DNA from: Closterium sp. Naga37s-1
Taxonomy: Eukaryota; Streptophyta; Zygnematophyceae; Desmidiales; Closteriaceae
Length of the DNA stretch: 64,000 nt
Reading direction: 5' to 3'
Assembly (NCBI GenBank): GCA_947471745.1
Contig: CANJKZ010000476.1
Coordinates: forward strand, 372,001 to 436,000
In this document: one piece after another, positions 43,573 through 53,823 of the stretch
How the letters are laid out: each line of letters starts with the position of its first letter
Numbering within the stretch: the stretch's first letter is position 1
Translations under genes and position numbers: made by a program
The notes under the pieces: generated by a model
Told to the model about the DNA's origin: nothing
The model's database searches: none
Seen by the model: the letters and a program-made list of their open reading frames with translations, nothing else

Positions 43573-46500
43573 CGCAGTTTTTTCTATGATAGCGCTTAAA
43601 AGAGAGAAAGGTTGATCTTACCATATGTGTCGCACTAGTTGGCGTGAACAATGTCGTCTATTCAACAGGTTTCAGTCACAAACGCGCAGAAATCGATTCC
43701 GAGTCGGAAGCCAACTATTGAGGCCAGCGAGCCGCAAAAGTCAATACTCTCAAAACCGCGGGGAAGGAAACTTGGTCGATGGAGTGCAATAGGCAGACAG
43801 ACACTCAAATAGTCCGCTGACAGAAAGGCATGTCCCGAGAGTGCGTTCCAACTCAGAAGTGGTGAGAAAAAATGCTTACGTTCTGAAACTTTGAAATCAT
43901 CTGGGTGGATGTGTCCACTTTGAACGTAAGCATTTTTTCTCCAATCTCCTCGCCATCATCCGTGAGTCAGATCCGAAATGTAGGTGGATGTGTCCACTTT
44001 GAACACGCTCTAACGAATACCTGGTGACTCAGGCTGTGACAATACAGTACACATGATGCCCAACCACTGCGCGCGAATTCGCCTTGGACGTTTCAGAAAC
44101 TCTGCACCCGTGCTTTTTTTCCCGGTCAGTTGCACCCAGGGTATAGGCACGCGGATCAACTTGCATTTGGGCGAGAAAACGCCAAAGTATGAATCTTAGG
44201 CGCAAAACAAACCATGCTGACCCGGTTTGTTCTTGTTTCTTGGCCAGAAACGAGCATAAACCCTAAACCCTGAACTAACAACAACACAGGCCCACCAGCA
44301 CTGTTTTGGAAAAAACAAACGAGTTACAACCTGTGTTTTTTAGAAGCACCTCAACACCCTGGCGAAATGGAACGAACTGGGCGAAATGCCCAAAACTTTT
44401 ATAAGCCCGGAGAACAACCCAAGTAGGGGGGACTCAAACGGACATCAGGTGTAAACGTGTGGGCGAGGTCACATTGCCTCACCACCAGAGAACCGAAACC
44501 TCCAAAAGGTGGCAGAGCGCTGCACTGATTGCTCCCTTGTGTGGTGGCAGGCGCTTCGACAAAGGGAAAGCGAACAGAACAACGAAGAACTGTAGTTGAT
44601 GAAAGGTATGGGCGGGGGAGGGAGGCATGCTGCCGTCGCTGCTCCGCATCGCCTCGCACGAGTCTTCTCACCATGTGAAAAAAATAATTCACTGAATGCA
44701 GCCAATCAACGCGAACACCAACGATAACGTGTGATGCCTGTTGTCTCCGTCCTGATCTGACTAGGGGCGCTCTTCAACTGGCAATTGCGGCGGCTACGGA
44801 CAAATGGTCGTTCCCTGTTCGGCAAGTCGTGACAGGCTGGACTTGGAGAAATCGATGAGACAAAGTCAGTTTTGCAGCATGCACAATGTGCACAACGAAT
44901 GTACCCAAAGGATCTTCAGGGCAACAAACGTTATGTTCAGTGTTGTTTTGGTTACGTTGCACAGATACCTTTGCTCGAATAGTTTTAATGTCGCACCACC
45001 TCCACTGGATTACGACTGGAAAATCCTTCAAGATTGGATTACATTTCTTAAGAGTGTAAAACAGATTCTAGCATATCTGCGCGCCACCATCATGTCCCGC
45101 TTGGCACACATCACCCTTCCAGCATTATTGGTCGATTTTAACAATAATGCTTGCTTGAAGCCAATTTTCGTTTGAATTTCAGACATCCAAGGGACTGCAA
45201 CACCCCTTAGTGATTGCAGTGTTCATGCAAAAAAAGATTCGTTAACGACATCGGTCAATAAAAACCTTCTTTTACCGTAGACCGTATGTTCCCGCGTGAC
45301 TCCTCGCTTCTCCAACAAACTACAAAAGAGAAACGGTTACACTTCTCGGAGAGTAAACTGTAGAGCCTCATCCAGATTTTTGGCAGCTACGTATATGATT
45401 GATTCGCGATTGGCAATCATCGGCTGGCATGTCAACGCAGTCCCAGTTGGAATTTAGAATCAGCACAACACTTGAGCCAAACGTCGCGATTTCCAGCTCA
45501 ACAACAGTGACCACACGTGGCTGTACACCCTCTTTCGCGCTAGTAGAGCATCTGGTTGCAGAACAGACACAGGTTGTAGAACGTCACCACGTTCAGAATG
45601 GTCTTGTCACCAACTGTACAAGCACAATGCGACGAATGCGGTTAGGTGAGGTGATGCACGTTACAAACAAATGTGTCCGCGTTTTCATTTGGTTGGGTAA
45701 GGTATACAGCGATAACGGAAATTTTACACCCTTGAGCCAGTTTGTCACGTGGTTCAGCTTTCCCCCCCAGATTGCTAGGAACATTTTATGGCACCTGACC
45801 GCACGAGACAAGAACTGTAGCAACGAGTCGCGCTAGGTGAAAAGGTTGAGAAAGTGGGTGTATTCGGTTTCGTTGAGTGGGGCTAGAAATGCGGTTGGGG
45901 GAAGTGACGCTGGTGGTGTGGTGAGCCTGCTTCGGCTTGTTACAAGCAAGCAACCTGCAAGTGTTCTCCCACAATCCCAACACTCCCTCGAGAAGAAACG
46001 ACATGGAGATGGGAGCAGAACAGCAAAACACAAATTTGCGGGCGTCATCGATGACGTAGCATTCCAAAAATATTTAATGCGTTCCTTCGTCGAAGCCTCT
46101 GCTCTTCGATAATTGGTTCGTGTCAGCTGGTACTGTAGCTGATTGGATCTACATTCGGTTGTACATGGGATGTGGAGCGCTGCTTGGATGAATTGTACTG
46201 CATGTGGTGTGAATCTATCACAAAATTGTTCCACACGATTCATTTCGAAGTGTTCCGACGGGAACACGCCCTGCGAGAGAATGGTCATGAGTTCCTGGCT
46301 TTCAAACCTTCAAAGTATCATTCTGGTGCGCAATGGTCTAAAGCGGTTCAATACTTTATTCTTGTGTATTCGAGAAACGCTCTCGAACGTGGTTGACCGT
46401 ATTAAAATGCGTCTTAAAACCCTGAACCAGATAGTTAGACCCGATCAGACGTTTTTCGCAATGCATACAGCTTGATTTGATGCTTATAGACCTTACCTAA
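43573..46500. other. Gene-poor region between HD-Zip gene 1 and the LINE remnant
   Basis: I cannot support any gene here. It has an inverted repeat at 43865-43940. Open frames at 44399-44692 (minus), 44804-45175, 45399-45836 and 45833-46288 (minus) have no recognisable domains. Base composition is more balanced than in the GC-rich genes, which may point to older transposon or foreign sequence. Confidence 0.5.
43865..43940. repeat. Perfect 19-bp inverted repeat
   Basis: AGAAAAAATGCTTACGTTC at 43865-43883 is the exact reverse complement of 43922-43940, with 38 bp between. The segment GGTGGATGTGTCCACTTTGAA in the spacer recurs at about 43982-44003. It could form a hairpin or be a short MITE-like remnant. 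Confidence 0.85.
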
Positions 46501-46786
46501 GTAAATCTTTTGATTGGTTTGATTTTGAGAGTCACTTCAACAAATGTTGTCCTAGACAGAAAGAGGAAAAAAGGAAAGAGAGACATAAATGAAGGAGAAG
46601 GGAGGTGGAGAAGGAAAGGGAGAAGGAAAGTAAAACTGCCAAAAAATTCCCAAACGCAACACCCATAAAAAGCCCCATCAAGATACCCAATCAAAACACC
46701 CAGTCAGGACACCCCATCAAGACGCCCCGTCCCGCACCCCATTTCACCCCCCTCTGTCACATCTGCGCATCCACCATGTACGGGGT
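46500..46786 (-). mobile_element. 3' end of LINE G, left of element F
   Basis: When element F is removed, the minus-strand frame of the LINE (52848 onward) continues here and ends within about 25 bases at a TGA (reading PYMVDAQM). The rest, with repeated GGGTGTTTTGATTGGG-like units and a purine-rich plus strand at 46560-46635, would be its 3' untranslated part. The left limit is uncertain. Confidence 0.5.
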
Positions 46787-46944
46787 TGTCAAAACATTTA
46801 TATGTTTCTATGTTTTCTAGGTTGTGTAGGGGTTATCCCTAGAGGGTACAACCATTTTGCTCGACACTCTTGTACCCCCCCTTCCTTACCTAATCCACAT
46901 CATTCTCTCTACTCTAGTGACCTAGACTAGTCGACATTCTAACA
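46787..46944 (+). repeat. 5' LTR of element F
   Basis: It runs from TGTCAAAACATTTATATG to GTCGACATTCTAACA, followed by the primer-binding site TGGTATTATGAGC. It is identical to 52690-52847. Confidence 0.95.
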
Positions 46945-46963
46945 TGGTATTATGAGCATGTCC

Positions 46964-47994
46964 CACAGGACCTATTTTTTGTACGGGCCCACCGTTAGCT
47001 TGTATCCTGCCCGTTCGTTTTGCCCCGCCCCGAGAAATCGCGACCGTCGGTTCACTAATGCCGCCCTGCCTAGCGCGATTTCGTGGCCTATCATAGCGCG
47101 ATTCGTGGCCTAGCCTAGCGCGACCCGTACGCGCCCTATTCGCGCCACCTGCACGCACGCACGTGCCCCGCCCGCGCCGCCCGCAGGCGCGCTGCGTAAG
47201 CCCTACGTTACCTGTAAGGCCCGCGCTCTGCCCTGCGCCCTGCCTGCGCCCTGCTCGTCCGTGCTGGTAAGAACGCTCCTGCTACTGCTGCTGCTGCACG
47301 CGCCAATGCAGCTGCACTCTGCCCTGCCGAGCCCCTACCCGCCAGCGCTGCTGCTGCTGTGCAACTGCTGCCAAACGCACTGCTGCCGCCAGAGCTGCTG
47401 CTGCCGCCTCAGCTGCTACTGCCGACTGCTGCTAAGCGCTGCTGCTGCTGCTGCTACCTGCTGCTGCCGCCAGAGCTACTGCTGCCACCTACGCTGCTGC
47501 TGTCGCCTGCGCTGCTGCTGCTGCTGCTACTACCTTCTGCTACCGCCAGAGCTGCTGGTGCCGCCTGCGCTGCTGCTGCTGCGCTGCTTCTGCCGCCTCA
47601 GCTTCTCCTGCCGGCTGCTGCTAAGCGCTGCTGCTGCTACCTGCTGCTGCCGCCAGAGCTACTGCTGCCGCTTATGCTGCTGCTACCACCTGTGCTGCTA
47701 CTGCTGCACAGCTGCTGCCGCCTCAACTGCTACTGCCGGCTGCTGCTAAGCACTACTGCTGCTGTTGCTACCTGCTGTTGCGCTGCTGCTGCCGCCTCGG
47801 CTGCTGCTACCGGCTGCTGCTAAGAGCTGCTGCTGCTGCTGCTTCGTGCTGCTGCGGCTGAGCTGCTACTGCCACACGCACTGCTGCGCTGTGCCCTGCC
47901 GAGCACCGCTTCCCAGCCTGAGCTACGCAGCCGTGCCCCTACTGAGCCGCACTGCCGTGCTGCTACTGCTACTCCTACTGCTGCTACTGCTACT
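46964..47994 (+). repeat. Element F leader with CTG-rich tracts
   Basis: The leader goes from GC-rich sequence (47000-47260) into long CTG/CTGC tracts (47276-47990), directly before the gag ATG. Frames through it read as poly-Leu/Ala/Cys and are not credible proteins. Confidence 0.75.
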
Positions 47995-49293
47995 ATGGCT
48001 ACAGTCTCCGTTCTTAGTTTCGACGCTGAGGGTCGCGCGATTACCTTTGACATTTGGCTCGATGACCTCCAGCTGTTCCTGCAGAGCGAGGCTAGGGATG
48101 GCATTCCACTGTTCGCACATACCAACGGATCCCTCCCAGCCCCACCTGACATAGAGACAGTAGATCATTCGAAGTGGCTCATTCGTGACGCTACTGCCCG
48201 CCTAGCTGTCCGCAACCACCTTCCTGTCGCTGAACGAGCGCATTTTAGCCAGCAGAAAATAGTAAAGGCCCTCTATGACGCTGTAGTAGCTCGCTACTCC
48301 TCCCTAGCCACTGTTGCCCTAGGCCGTCTCATGCTGCCGTACATGCATCCCGAGCTAGCCGATTTCCACACTGTCTCTGACCTCTTTATCCACCTCCGCT
48401 CTAGTGAGGCTCGCTACCGCGCCGCTCTCAAGCCGACCTTTCTCGCTGCGAACCCCCCCCCACTGTACATCACCCTGTACTTCCTCGTCACCCGTCTCCC
48501 TGACTCCCTTCGCACTGTCAGGGACCAGTTCCTAGCCCTTGACCCCACTGAGCTCACGCTTGACTCGCTCGAGAAATCCCTTCTCGAGGCTGAGAAGAGC
48601 ACTGTCGCTGTCGCTGCTTCTCGCGGCACTCCCCGCTCCCCCTTCTTTGAAGGGTGTGCTCCCTCTCCTCTCCTCCCCTCAGTTGCTACTGTTGCTGCTG
48701 TCGACCTCCTTGGTGCTGAGGAAGTTGGCGCTGCGTCTGCTCACAGTGGAAGGCGCAACAACAGCAAGGGCAAAGGGGGTAAGGGTGGTGGGGGTGGCAA
48801 CAGCAGGGGGGGTGGCGGGGGTGGTGGTGGCGGGGGTGGAGGCGGTGGGGGTGGCTCTGGGGGTGGCGGCAGTGGAGGTGGACGGGGTGGTGGAGGCGGC
48901 GGGGGTGGTGGAGGCGGCGGGGGTGGTGGAGGCGGCTGGGGTGGTGGAGGCGGCGGGGGCGGTGGAGGAGGTCGGGGTGGAGCTGGCAAGGGTGGAGGCC
49001 GTGGCGCTTCCGCACGTGGCGGTGGAGGCTTTGGGAGTGGACAGCAGCTGAAGGGTTTCCCGGACAAACCCACCCCTCATCAGCTTCGTGAGTGGGATGT
49101 CCAGCGTGGTTCTTCTGGGGGCTCTGGTTGCTGCCCGTACGTCAGGCGCACAGGGAAGCTGAAGGGTCAGACCTGCGGGAAGCCGCACACTGAGCATCGC
49201 TGCTACAGCCGTCTTGAGGATGCCTGGGTGGATGAGTACGGGGATGAGCTGCCAGCCCCCAACTGGCTGAAACTATGCTATGTATGTGACTGA
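47995..49293 (+). CDS. Element F gag protein
   Basis: This frame of 432 codons starts at ATG (MATVSVLSFDAEGR). The first 200 residues look like a copia capsid region (FDIWLDDLQLFLQSEARDG, LRSSEARYRAALKPTF, TLDSLEKSLLEAE). A Gly-only-rich segment of about 90 residues follows, then an LREW box (TPHQLREWDVQRGSSGG) and a Cys/His cluster (CCPYV then CGKPHTEHRC), a shortened zinc-knuckle. It ends in TGA. The protease-integrase frame begins at 49280 in the +1 frame, overlapping the end, so Gag and Pol are not joined in this copy. Confidence 0.85.
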   Translation: MATVSVLSFDAEGRAITFDIWLDDLQLFLQSEARDGIPLFAHTNGSLPAPPDIETVDHSKWLIRDATARLAVRNHLPVAERAHFSQQKIVKALYDAVVARYSSLATVALGRLMLPYMHPELADFHTVSDLFIHLRSSEARYRAALKPTFLAANPPPLYITLYFLVTRLPDSLRTVRDQFLALDPTELTLDSLEKSLLEAEKSTVAVAASRGTPRSPFFEGCAPSPLLPSVATVAAVDLLGAEEVGAASAHSGRRNNSKGKGGKGGGGGNSRGGGGGGGGGGGGGGGGSGGGGSGGGRGGGGGGGGGGGGGGGGGWGGGGGGGGGGGRGGAGKGGGRGASARGGGGFGSGQQLKGFPDKPTPHQLREWDVQRGSSGGSGCCPYVRRTGKLKGQTCGKPHTEHRCYSRLEDAWVDEYGDELPAPNWLKLCYVCD

Positions 49294-50536
49294 GCTTAGT
49301 GATGAGGGTGCGTGTTACTTGTGTGTCCCTGGTGATGCTGGTGACGTTGCTACTGCTCCTGGTGCTAGGGAGTCTGCTGCAGCTCTAGGTGCTAGTGCGT
49401 CTGCTGTCACAGGTGCTGGTGAGTCTGCTGCGGCCCTAGGTGCTAGTGCGTCTGCTGTCACAGGTGCTAGTGAGTCTGCTGCTAGTGAGTCTGCTGCCTC
49501 CGCTGAGACATTACACACTTTCACACTTGACGCAGGCGCGTCTCGTTGCTTCTTTTGTGACTGCACCACACTCACACCCCTAGCTGCACCTGTCCCAGTC
49601 TCACTGGCTGACCCCTCTGGGGGCCCAGTAGTCACACGAGCCTCCACTGTCCTCCCGTGTCCAGCAGTCCCCTCCGGTTCTCTGTCAGGTCTCCACCTCC
49701 CCTCGTTCTCGACGAACTTGGTGAGCAACGCCGCTCTTCAGGATATCTGGGTTGATACCTTTACTCCTGGAGGGCAGCGTGTGGCGATCTGTACGTGCTC
49801 AAGGACTGGCCGTCACCTTGCTACGTTCACTCGACGGCCTGGGTCTAGTTTGTACACACTGACCAAAGCGTCTGCACAGGTGGCTGAGTCAGGTCAGGTG
49901 GCTGCGTCGAGTCGGGTGTCTGCGACTGGTCAGCTTGCAGCGTCTCGCTCGTGTCAGGTACTCTCTCGCGAGACTCTCCTCTGGCACCACCGCCTCGGTC
50001 ACCCCTCGCTGCCGCGTCTCCGCACCATGCACTCCCGTCTCCTTGTCTCTGGGCTTCCCAGGTCCCTGCCCTCCCTCCCGCACTCACCTGCACCCTCGTG
50101 CCTTCCCTGCGTCGAGGGGCGGCAGCGCGCCGCTCCTCACTCCTCCGAGTTTCCTCCGACCACTGCTCCTCTGCAAACTCTCCACATGGACGTGTGGGGC
50201 CCGGCCCCCGTCGGTGGAACGGACCAGGAGCGCTACTTCCTGCTGGTTGTCAAGGACTACACACGCTACACCACTGTCTTCCCCTTGCGGCGCAAGGCGG
50301 ACATCAGCGGTGTTTTGATCCCCTGGATCCGTGCTACTCGTCGCCAGCTGCGCGAGCAGTTTCAGCGGGACTTCCCAGTCCTGCGTCTGCACTCTGACAC
50401 GGGCGGTGAGTTCTCTTCTGACCTCCTTGCGAGGTTCTGTCGAGACGAGAGCATCCGCCAGTCGTTCACGCTTCCGGCCTCTCCTCAGCAAAATGGGATT
50501 GCTGAGCGTCGCATTGGCTTGCTCATACCTCCATGA
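49280..50536 (+). pseudogene. Element F protease and integrase core
   Basis: The frame is +1 relative to gag. After Ala/Ser repeats (ESAAALGASASAVTGA) comes the protease site, which reads FTLDAGASRCFF: the usual DSG is DAG here. The integrase follows with HHRLGHPSLPRLRTMH and CLPCVEGRQ, LHMDVWGP, LHSDTGGEF and QQNGIAERRIG. It stops at 50536 because of a deletion after RRIGL. Within the next 40 bp a TGA replaces Trp in PHFLWPF. Confidence 0.85.
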
Positions 50537-52175
50537 TCCATGTAGCTGCTCCCCATTTTCTGTGACCGTTTGCGGTCCGATACGCTGCGCATCAGCTCAA
50601 CCTCTGGCCCCGTGTCTCTGAGCCAGAGACCTCGCCCACCCTCCGGTGGACGGGGAAGGTTGGCGATGCGTCGTTGTTTTGGGTCTGGGGCGCGCTCTCC
50701 CTTGTTCGCGATGCCAAAGCGAGCAAGCTCTCCTCTCGCACTCTCCGCTGCGTCTTCCTTGGCTTCCCCACCGATGCCCTGCCGTGGCAGTTCTACCACC
50801 CGCGCTCGCGTCGAATCTTCTCCTCCCTGGACGTCACCTTTGATGAGTCTGTCTGTTTCTACAGGCTACACCCGCACGCGTCTCACCCGATCCCCCTCGC
50901 GCCTCTCTTCCTGGTACCACTCCCCCCCCCGGTAGACCCCCTCCCCCCACAGGGTCCTGCTCCCTCAGGTGTGTCTCAGGTAGACCCACCCCCCTTGGTT
51001 GAGCCTCTGGAGATCTCTTATGACTCCTCTGGCCCAGCTGAGGGGGGTGACCCCGCCGCTGACGACACGGCGGCCACTCGCCGCTCTCCACTCTTGGAGA
51101 CCCCCCCTGGTTTTCCGCCTCGACCGTCTTCGCCGCCTCCGCAGCCTGCTGCTGTGGACTCTGGAGCTGAGACTGCTGGTGCTCAGCCTGGGGGTGCTGA
51201 GACAGAGGGTGAGGGTTCTGGGGGTGCTGCGCCTGGGGGTGCTGCGACTCGGGGTGCTGGTTCTGGGGGTGCTGCGACTGGGGGTGTTGACTCTGAGGGT
51301 GCTGCGAGTCCTAGTGGCGGTGGAGCTGTGGGTGACCCTGCTGGAGGTCCTGGAGCTGCTAGTCCTGGAGGTACTGGAGGTGCTACTGGTGCTGGAGGTG
51401 CTGGAGCTGCTGGCACTGGAGGTGCTGGTGCTGCTGGTGTTGGAGGTGCTGGAGGTGCTGCTCGTGCTGGAGGTGCTGGAGGTGCTGGAACTGCTAGTGC
51501 TGGAGGTGCTGGAGGTGCTAGAGGTGCTGGAGCTGCTAGTGCTGGAGGTGCTGGAGGTGCTGGAGCTGCTAGTGCTGGAGGTGTTGCTGGTGCTGGAGGT
51601 GCTGGAGCCGCTACTCCTGGAGGTACTGCTGGTGCTGGAGGTGCTGGATGTGCTAGAGGTGCTGGAGCTGCTAGTACTGGAGGTGCTGGAGCTGCTAGTG
51701 CTGGAGGTGCTGCGGGTGCTAGAGCTGCAACTACTGGAGGTGCTGCTGGAGGTGTTGGAGCTGGTAGTGCTGGAGGTGCTGCTGGTGCTGGACCTGCTGG
51801 TGCGCTTTGCCACCTTCTCGGTCTTCCGCCAGCTCCCACTGAGTTCCCAGTCGCTGGTACTACTCCTCCGTTACTGTTCCCACTGCTACTGCCTCACTCC
51901 CCACTGCCTGCTCCTGCTCCTTACACTGCTGTGACAGAGTCCCTGACTGAGCGTCGAGAGCCTGAGACTCGTGCTTCCACTCCTGAGCGTCGAGAGCCTG
52001 AGATTAGAGCGTCCCTTCCGGCTCGTGTTCGTCGTGTGCGTCGTCCTCGTGCTCCGGTTGTCCCAGGCACTCACGATATGACGCTCCGTCCTTCCTCTGT
52101 TCCACAGCGTGTTGTCCTACCGTCACCTCCTGCGTCTTCTCTTCCTGACGTTGCTGACCCTCCGTCTGACCTTGC
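50537..52175 (+). pseudogene. Element F integrase tail and Gly/Ala linker
   Basis: The integrase tail resumes in another frame (VWGALSLVRDAKASKL, RTLRCVFLGFPTD, DVTFDESVCFYRLH). Then comes a Pro-rich part and a Gly/Ala linker of about 200 residues built from GGAGAASAGGAG-type units (51160-51810). The segment THDMTLRPSSVPQRV is shared with A and C. The frame is cut near 52175, where the conserved sequence leading into RT should begin. Confidence 0.82.
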
Positions 52176-52185
52176 TCTGATAGCA

Positions 52186-52531
52186 TGTCAGAATCCCAAC
52201 CACTAGACCATTGGGATAAAAGGGCTTGTTTACGTAGCGGGTGAGTGCGCCCATAACCCCCCAGGTCGCCATGCCTGTAACCCTTCCCTAGGATCGATCG
52301 GGGATCACCAGTGGACCTCTTACACCCCTCTACACTGGGATGCCCGAAGTGCACACGCTGGGATTCGAACCCGAGACCTTCCCTCTGATACCATGTCAGA
52401 ATCCCAACCACTAGACCATTGGGATAAAAGGGCTTTTTAAGTAGCGGGTCAGTGCGCCCATAACCCCCCAGGCCAACATGCCTGTAACCCTTCCCTAGGA
52501 TCAATCGGGGATCTCCAGTGGACCTCTGACA
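52186..52531 (-). mobile_element. Very short TRIM-like LTR element with tRNA-like A and B boxes
   Basis: Two direct repeats (52186-52324 and 52394-52531, about 138 bp, roughly 90% or more alike) flank a 69-bp interior. On the minus strand the repeats read TGTCAGAGGTCC...GGATTCTGACA. The interior begins TGGTATCAGAGGGAAGG, a copia-type primer-binding site, and ends in a GTAGAGGGG purine tract. An A-box-like sequence (TGGTCTAGTGG) lies at the end of the repeat and a B-box-like sequence (GGTTCGAATCC) in the interior, about 50 bp apart. Left of 52186 another primer-site-like CTCTGATAGCA precedes the repeat. No target duplication is visible. A dimeric tRNA-derived SINE is the alternative. Confidence 0.65.
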
Positions 52532-52689
52532 GGAGAGTCATCCCAAGGGAGGGATGCATCCTTCCAAGGAGAGGGGAACTCCCACCCCGAACCTCAATCA
52601 ACCATGCAAAGGGAAGCAACGGGGAGGGATGATGCGTACGGGAGTGGAACGAATGTGATGGAGCATGGTGATGGGATTGGCGTGGAGTG
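52532..52689. other. Unassigned segment inside element F
   Basis: These 158 bp lie between the TRIM-like element and the 3' LTR. They share nothing I recognise with the 3' untranslated regions of the other copia elements and lack their purine tract. Confidence 0.5.
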
Positions 52690-52847
52690 TGTCAAAACAT
52701 TTATATGTTTCTATGTTTTCTAGGTTGTGTAGGGGTTATCCCTAGAGGGTACAACCATTTTGCTCGACACTCTTGTACCCCCCCTTCCTTACCTAATCCA
52801 CATCATTCTCTCTACTCTAGTGACCTAGACTAGTCGACATTCTAACA
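52690..52847 (+). repeat. 3' LTR of element F
   Basis: This 158-bp copy is identical to 46787-46944. Right of it the minus-strand LINE frame resumes. Confidence 0.95.
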
Positions 52848-53823
52848 GGGGCCTCCACCCAAAGAGCCCCGCCCTCCACCTCGACGTCGTCCCTCTCCCG
52901 GTCCACCAAATCCACATTCATCCCCCCCATGGAAGACGCCGCCCGAAGCAGGATGACACGAGCTTGCGCCCGTTGTAACGCCACCCCGACGAGCGCCTTC
53001 AGAGACCCCAAAAGATAAGCCGAAAACGAAGTGTCATCCTCCCGACAAGCCCCCCGTGACACAGCTAGCCCCGCGTGCGCGTCCCCCTGCTGTCGAAGCC
53101 ACCGCCGGAAACGACCGCCGAGACACCCCCACGTCTCTACTATCAAAGGGGTGAACTGCACGCCCCGGTTGCGTGCAAGCAGAGGCGCGTAATCACTCGT
53201 TTTGCGACGCTCCCACTCCTTTGCCGCCACACCTATAGAACGCCCGCACTGCCCTAGCAGAGATGGAGACAGCGATAGCGGGTCCGCGACGCTGATCTCT
53301 AGAGCGTGAGCCTCCCCGGCCATTGGTCGTCGCACCGCTACATCAACCCGCTCCCCCGGCAGCACCACACTATCCTCCATCGTCACCACCCCCCCTGACG
53401 CCTTAGAGATCCTCGCCACCGCAAACTTCACCTCATCATGCACCCGAGATGGACCGTGCTGGTGCTTGCATCTCAGGGCATGATGCGGGTCTGCTCGGTC
53501 AACATACGCTGTGCCACAAACACACCTCTCCGCCACCTGCAGCTGCTGAATTGGGAGCCCGAGCCGTATAGCAACAGCAATGCCCCACTCAGCCGCAGTG
53601 AATGTGAGATCTGAGTGAGCTGGGACCGCCGAAACCCATGCACCAGCCCCCGGGCCCTGTAGGGATGTGAAACGGGCCAGGGTGGCATCGTCACGAGCCG
53701 AGCGGCGCAGTGCCTGGAGCTCCTCCACAGCCAACTGCCGCTGCCGCGCCTGGAAAAGCCGAAGAGGAGGGCCGCTACACACAGAGGTAAGCCCGGCATC
53801 TCCTGACGTATAGTCGCACGCAA
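52848..53823 (-). pseudogene. LINE G ORF2 C-terminal region (zinc finger and endonuclease-like)
   Basis: The minus-strand frame from 53782 carries a Cys/His cluster (CVCGTAYVDRADPHHALRC) followed by VHDEVKFAVARISKASGG and then DVAVRRP and HALEISVADPL. This is the arrangement at the C-terminus of non-LTR retrotransposons with a restriction-like endonuclease: CCHH/CCHC finger, then D...(E/D)xS/K-type core. Later motifs (FTPLIVETWGCLGGRFRRWL) also fit. The RT is missing. Upstream (53783-54110) fragments continue with stops. Element F interrupts the last codons. The exact LINE clade cannot be set from this piece. Confidence 0.65.

Larger units (their letters stand above)
46787..52847 (+). mobile_element. 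Ty1/copia element F, RT region missing, identical LTRs
   Basis: This plus-strand element has 158-bp LTRs (46787-46944 and 52690-52847) that are identical as far as I can read. Flanks are GGGGT (left) and GGGGC (right), an imperfect 5-bp duplication. The primer-binding site follows the 5' LTR (TGGTATTATGAGCATG). It carries the only complete gag in the window, then protease, integrase and a Gly/Ala linker. RT and RNase H are absent: the linker ends at about 52175 in a TRIM-like insertion (52186-52531), and 158 bp of unrelated sequence leads to the 3' LTR without the family purine tract. It is inserted in a LINE. Confidence 0.88.

Noticed and set aside
44254-44275. Interstitial telomere repeat
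   Set aside because: Only two CCCTAAA-like units are present, too few to mean more than chance.
47261-47994. Poly-Leu/Ala frames before the element F gag
   Set aside because: They are CTG-repeat translations in the leader; the gag ATG at 47995 begins the first sequence with domain-like composition.
49280-49293. Programmed +1 frameshift between gag and pol in element F
   Set aside because: No slippery sequence or structure is apparent and F is defective elsewhere; a simple indel is more likely.
52340-52425. A tRNA gene on the minus strand
   Set aside because: A- and B-box-like sequences are present, but no complete acceptor and anticodon stems could be drawn, and the sequence lies in a repeated LTR-like structure.
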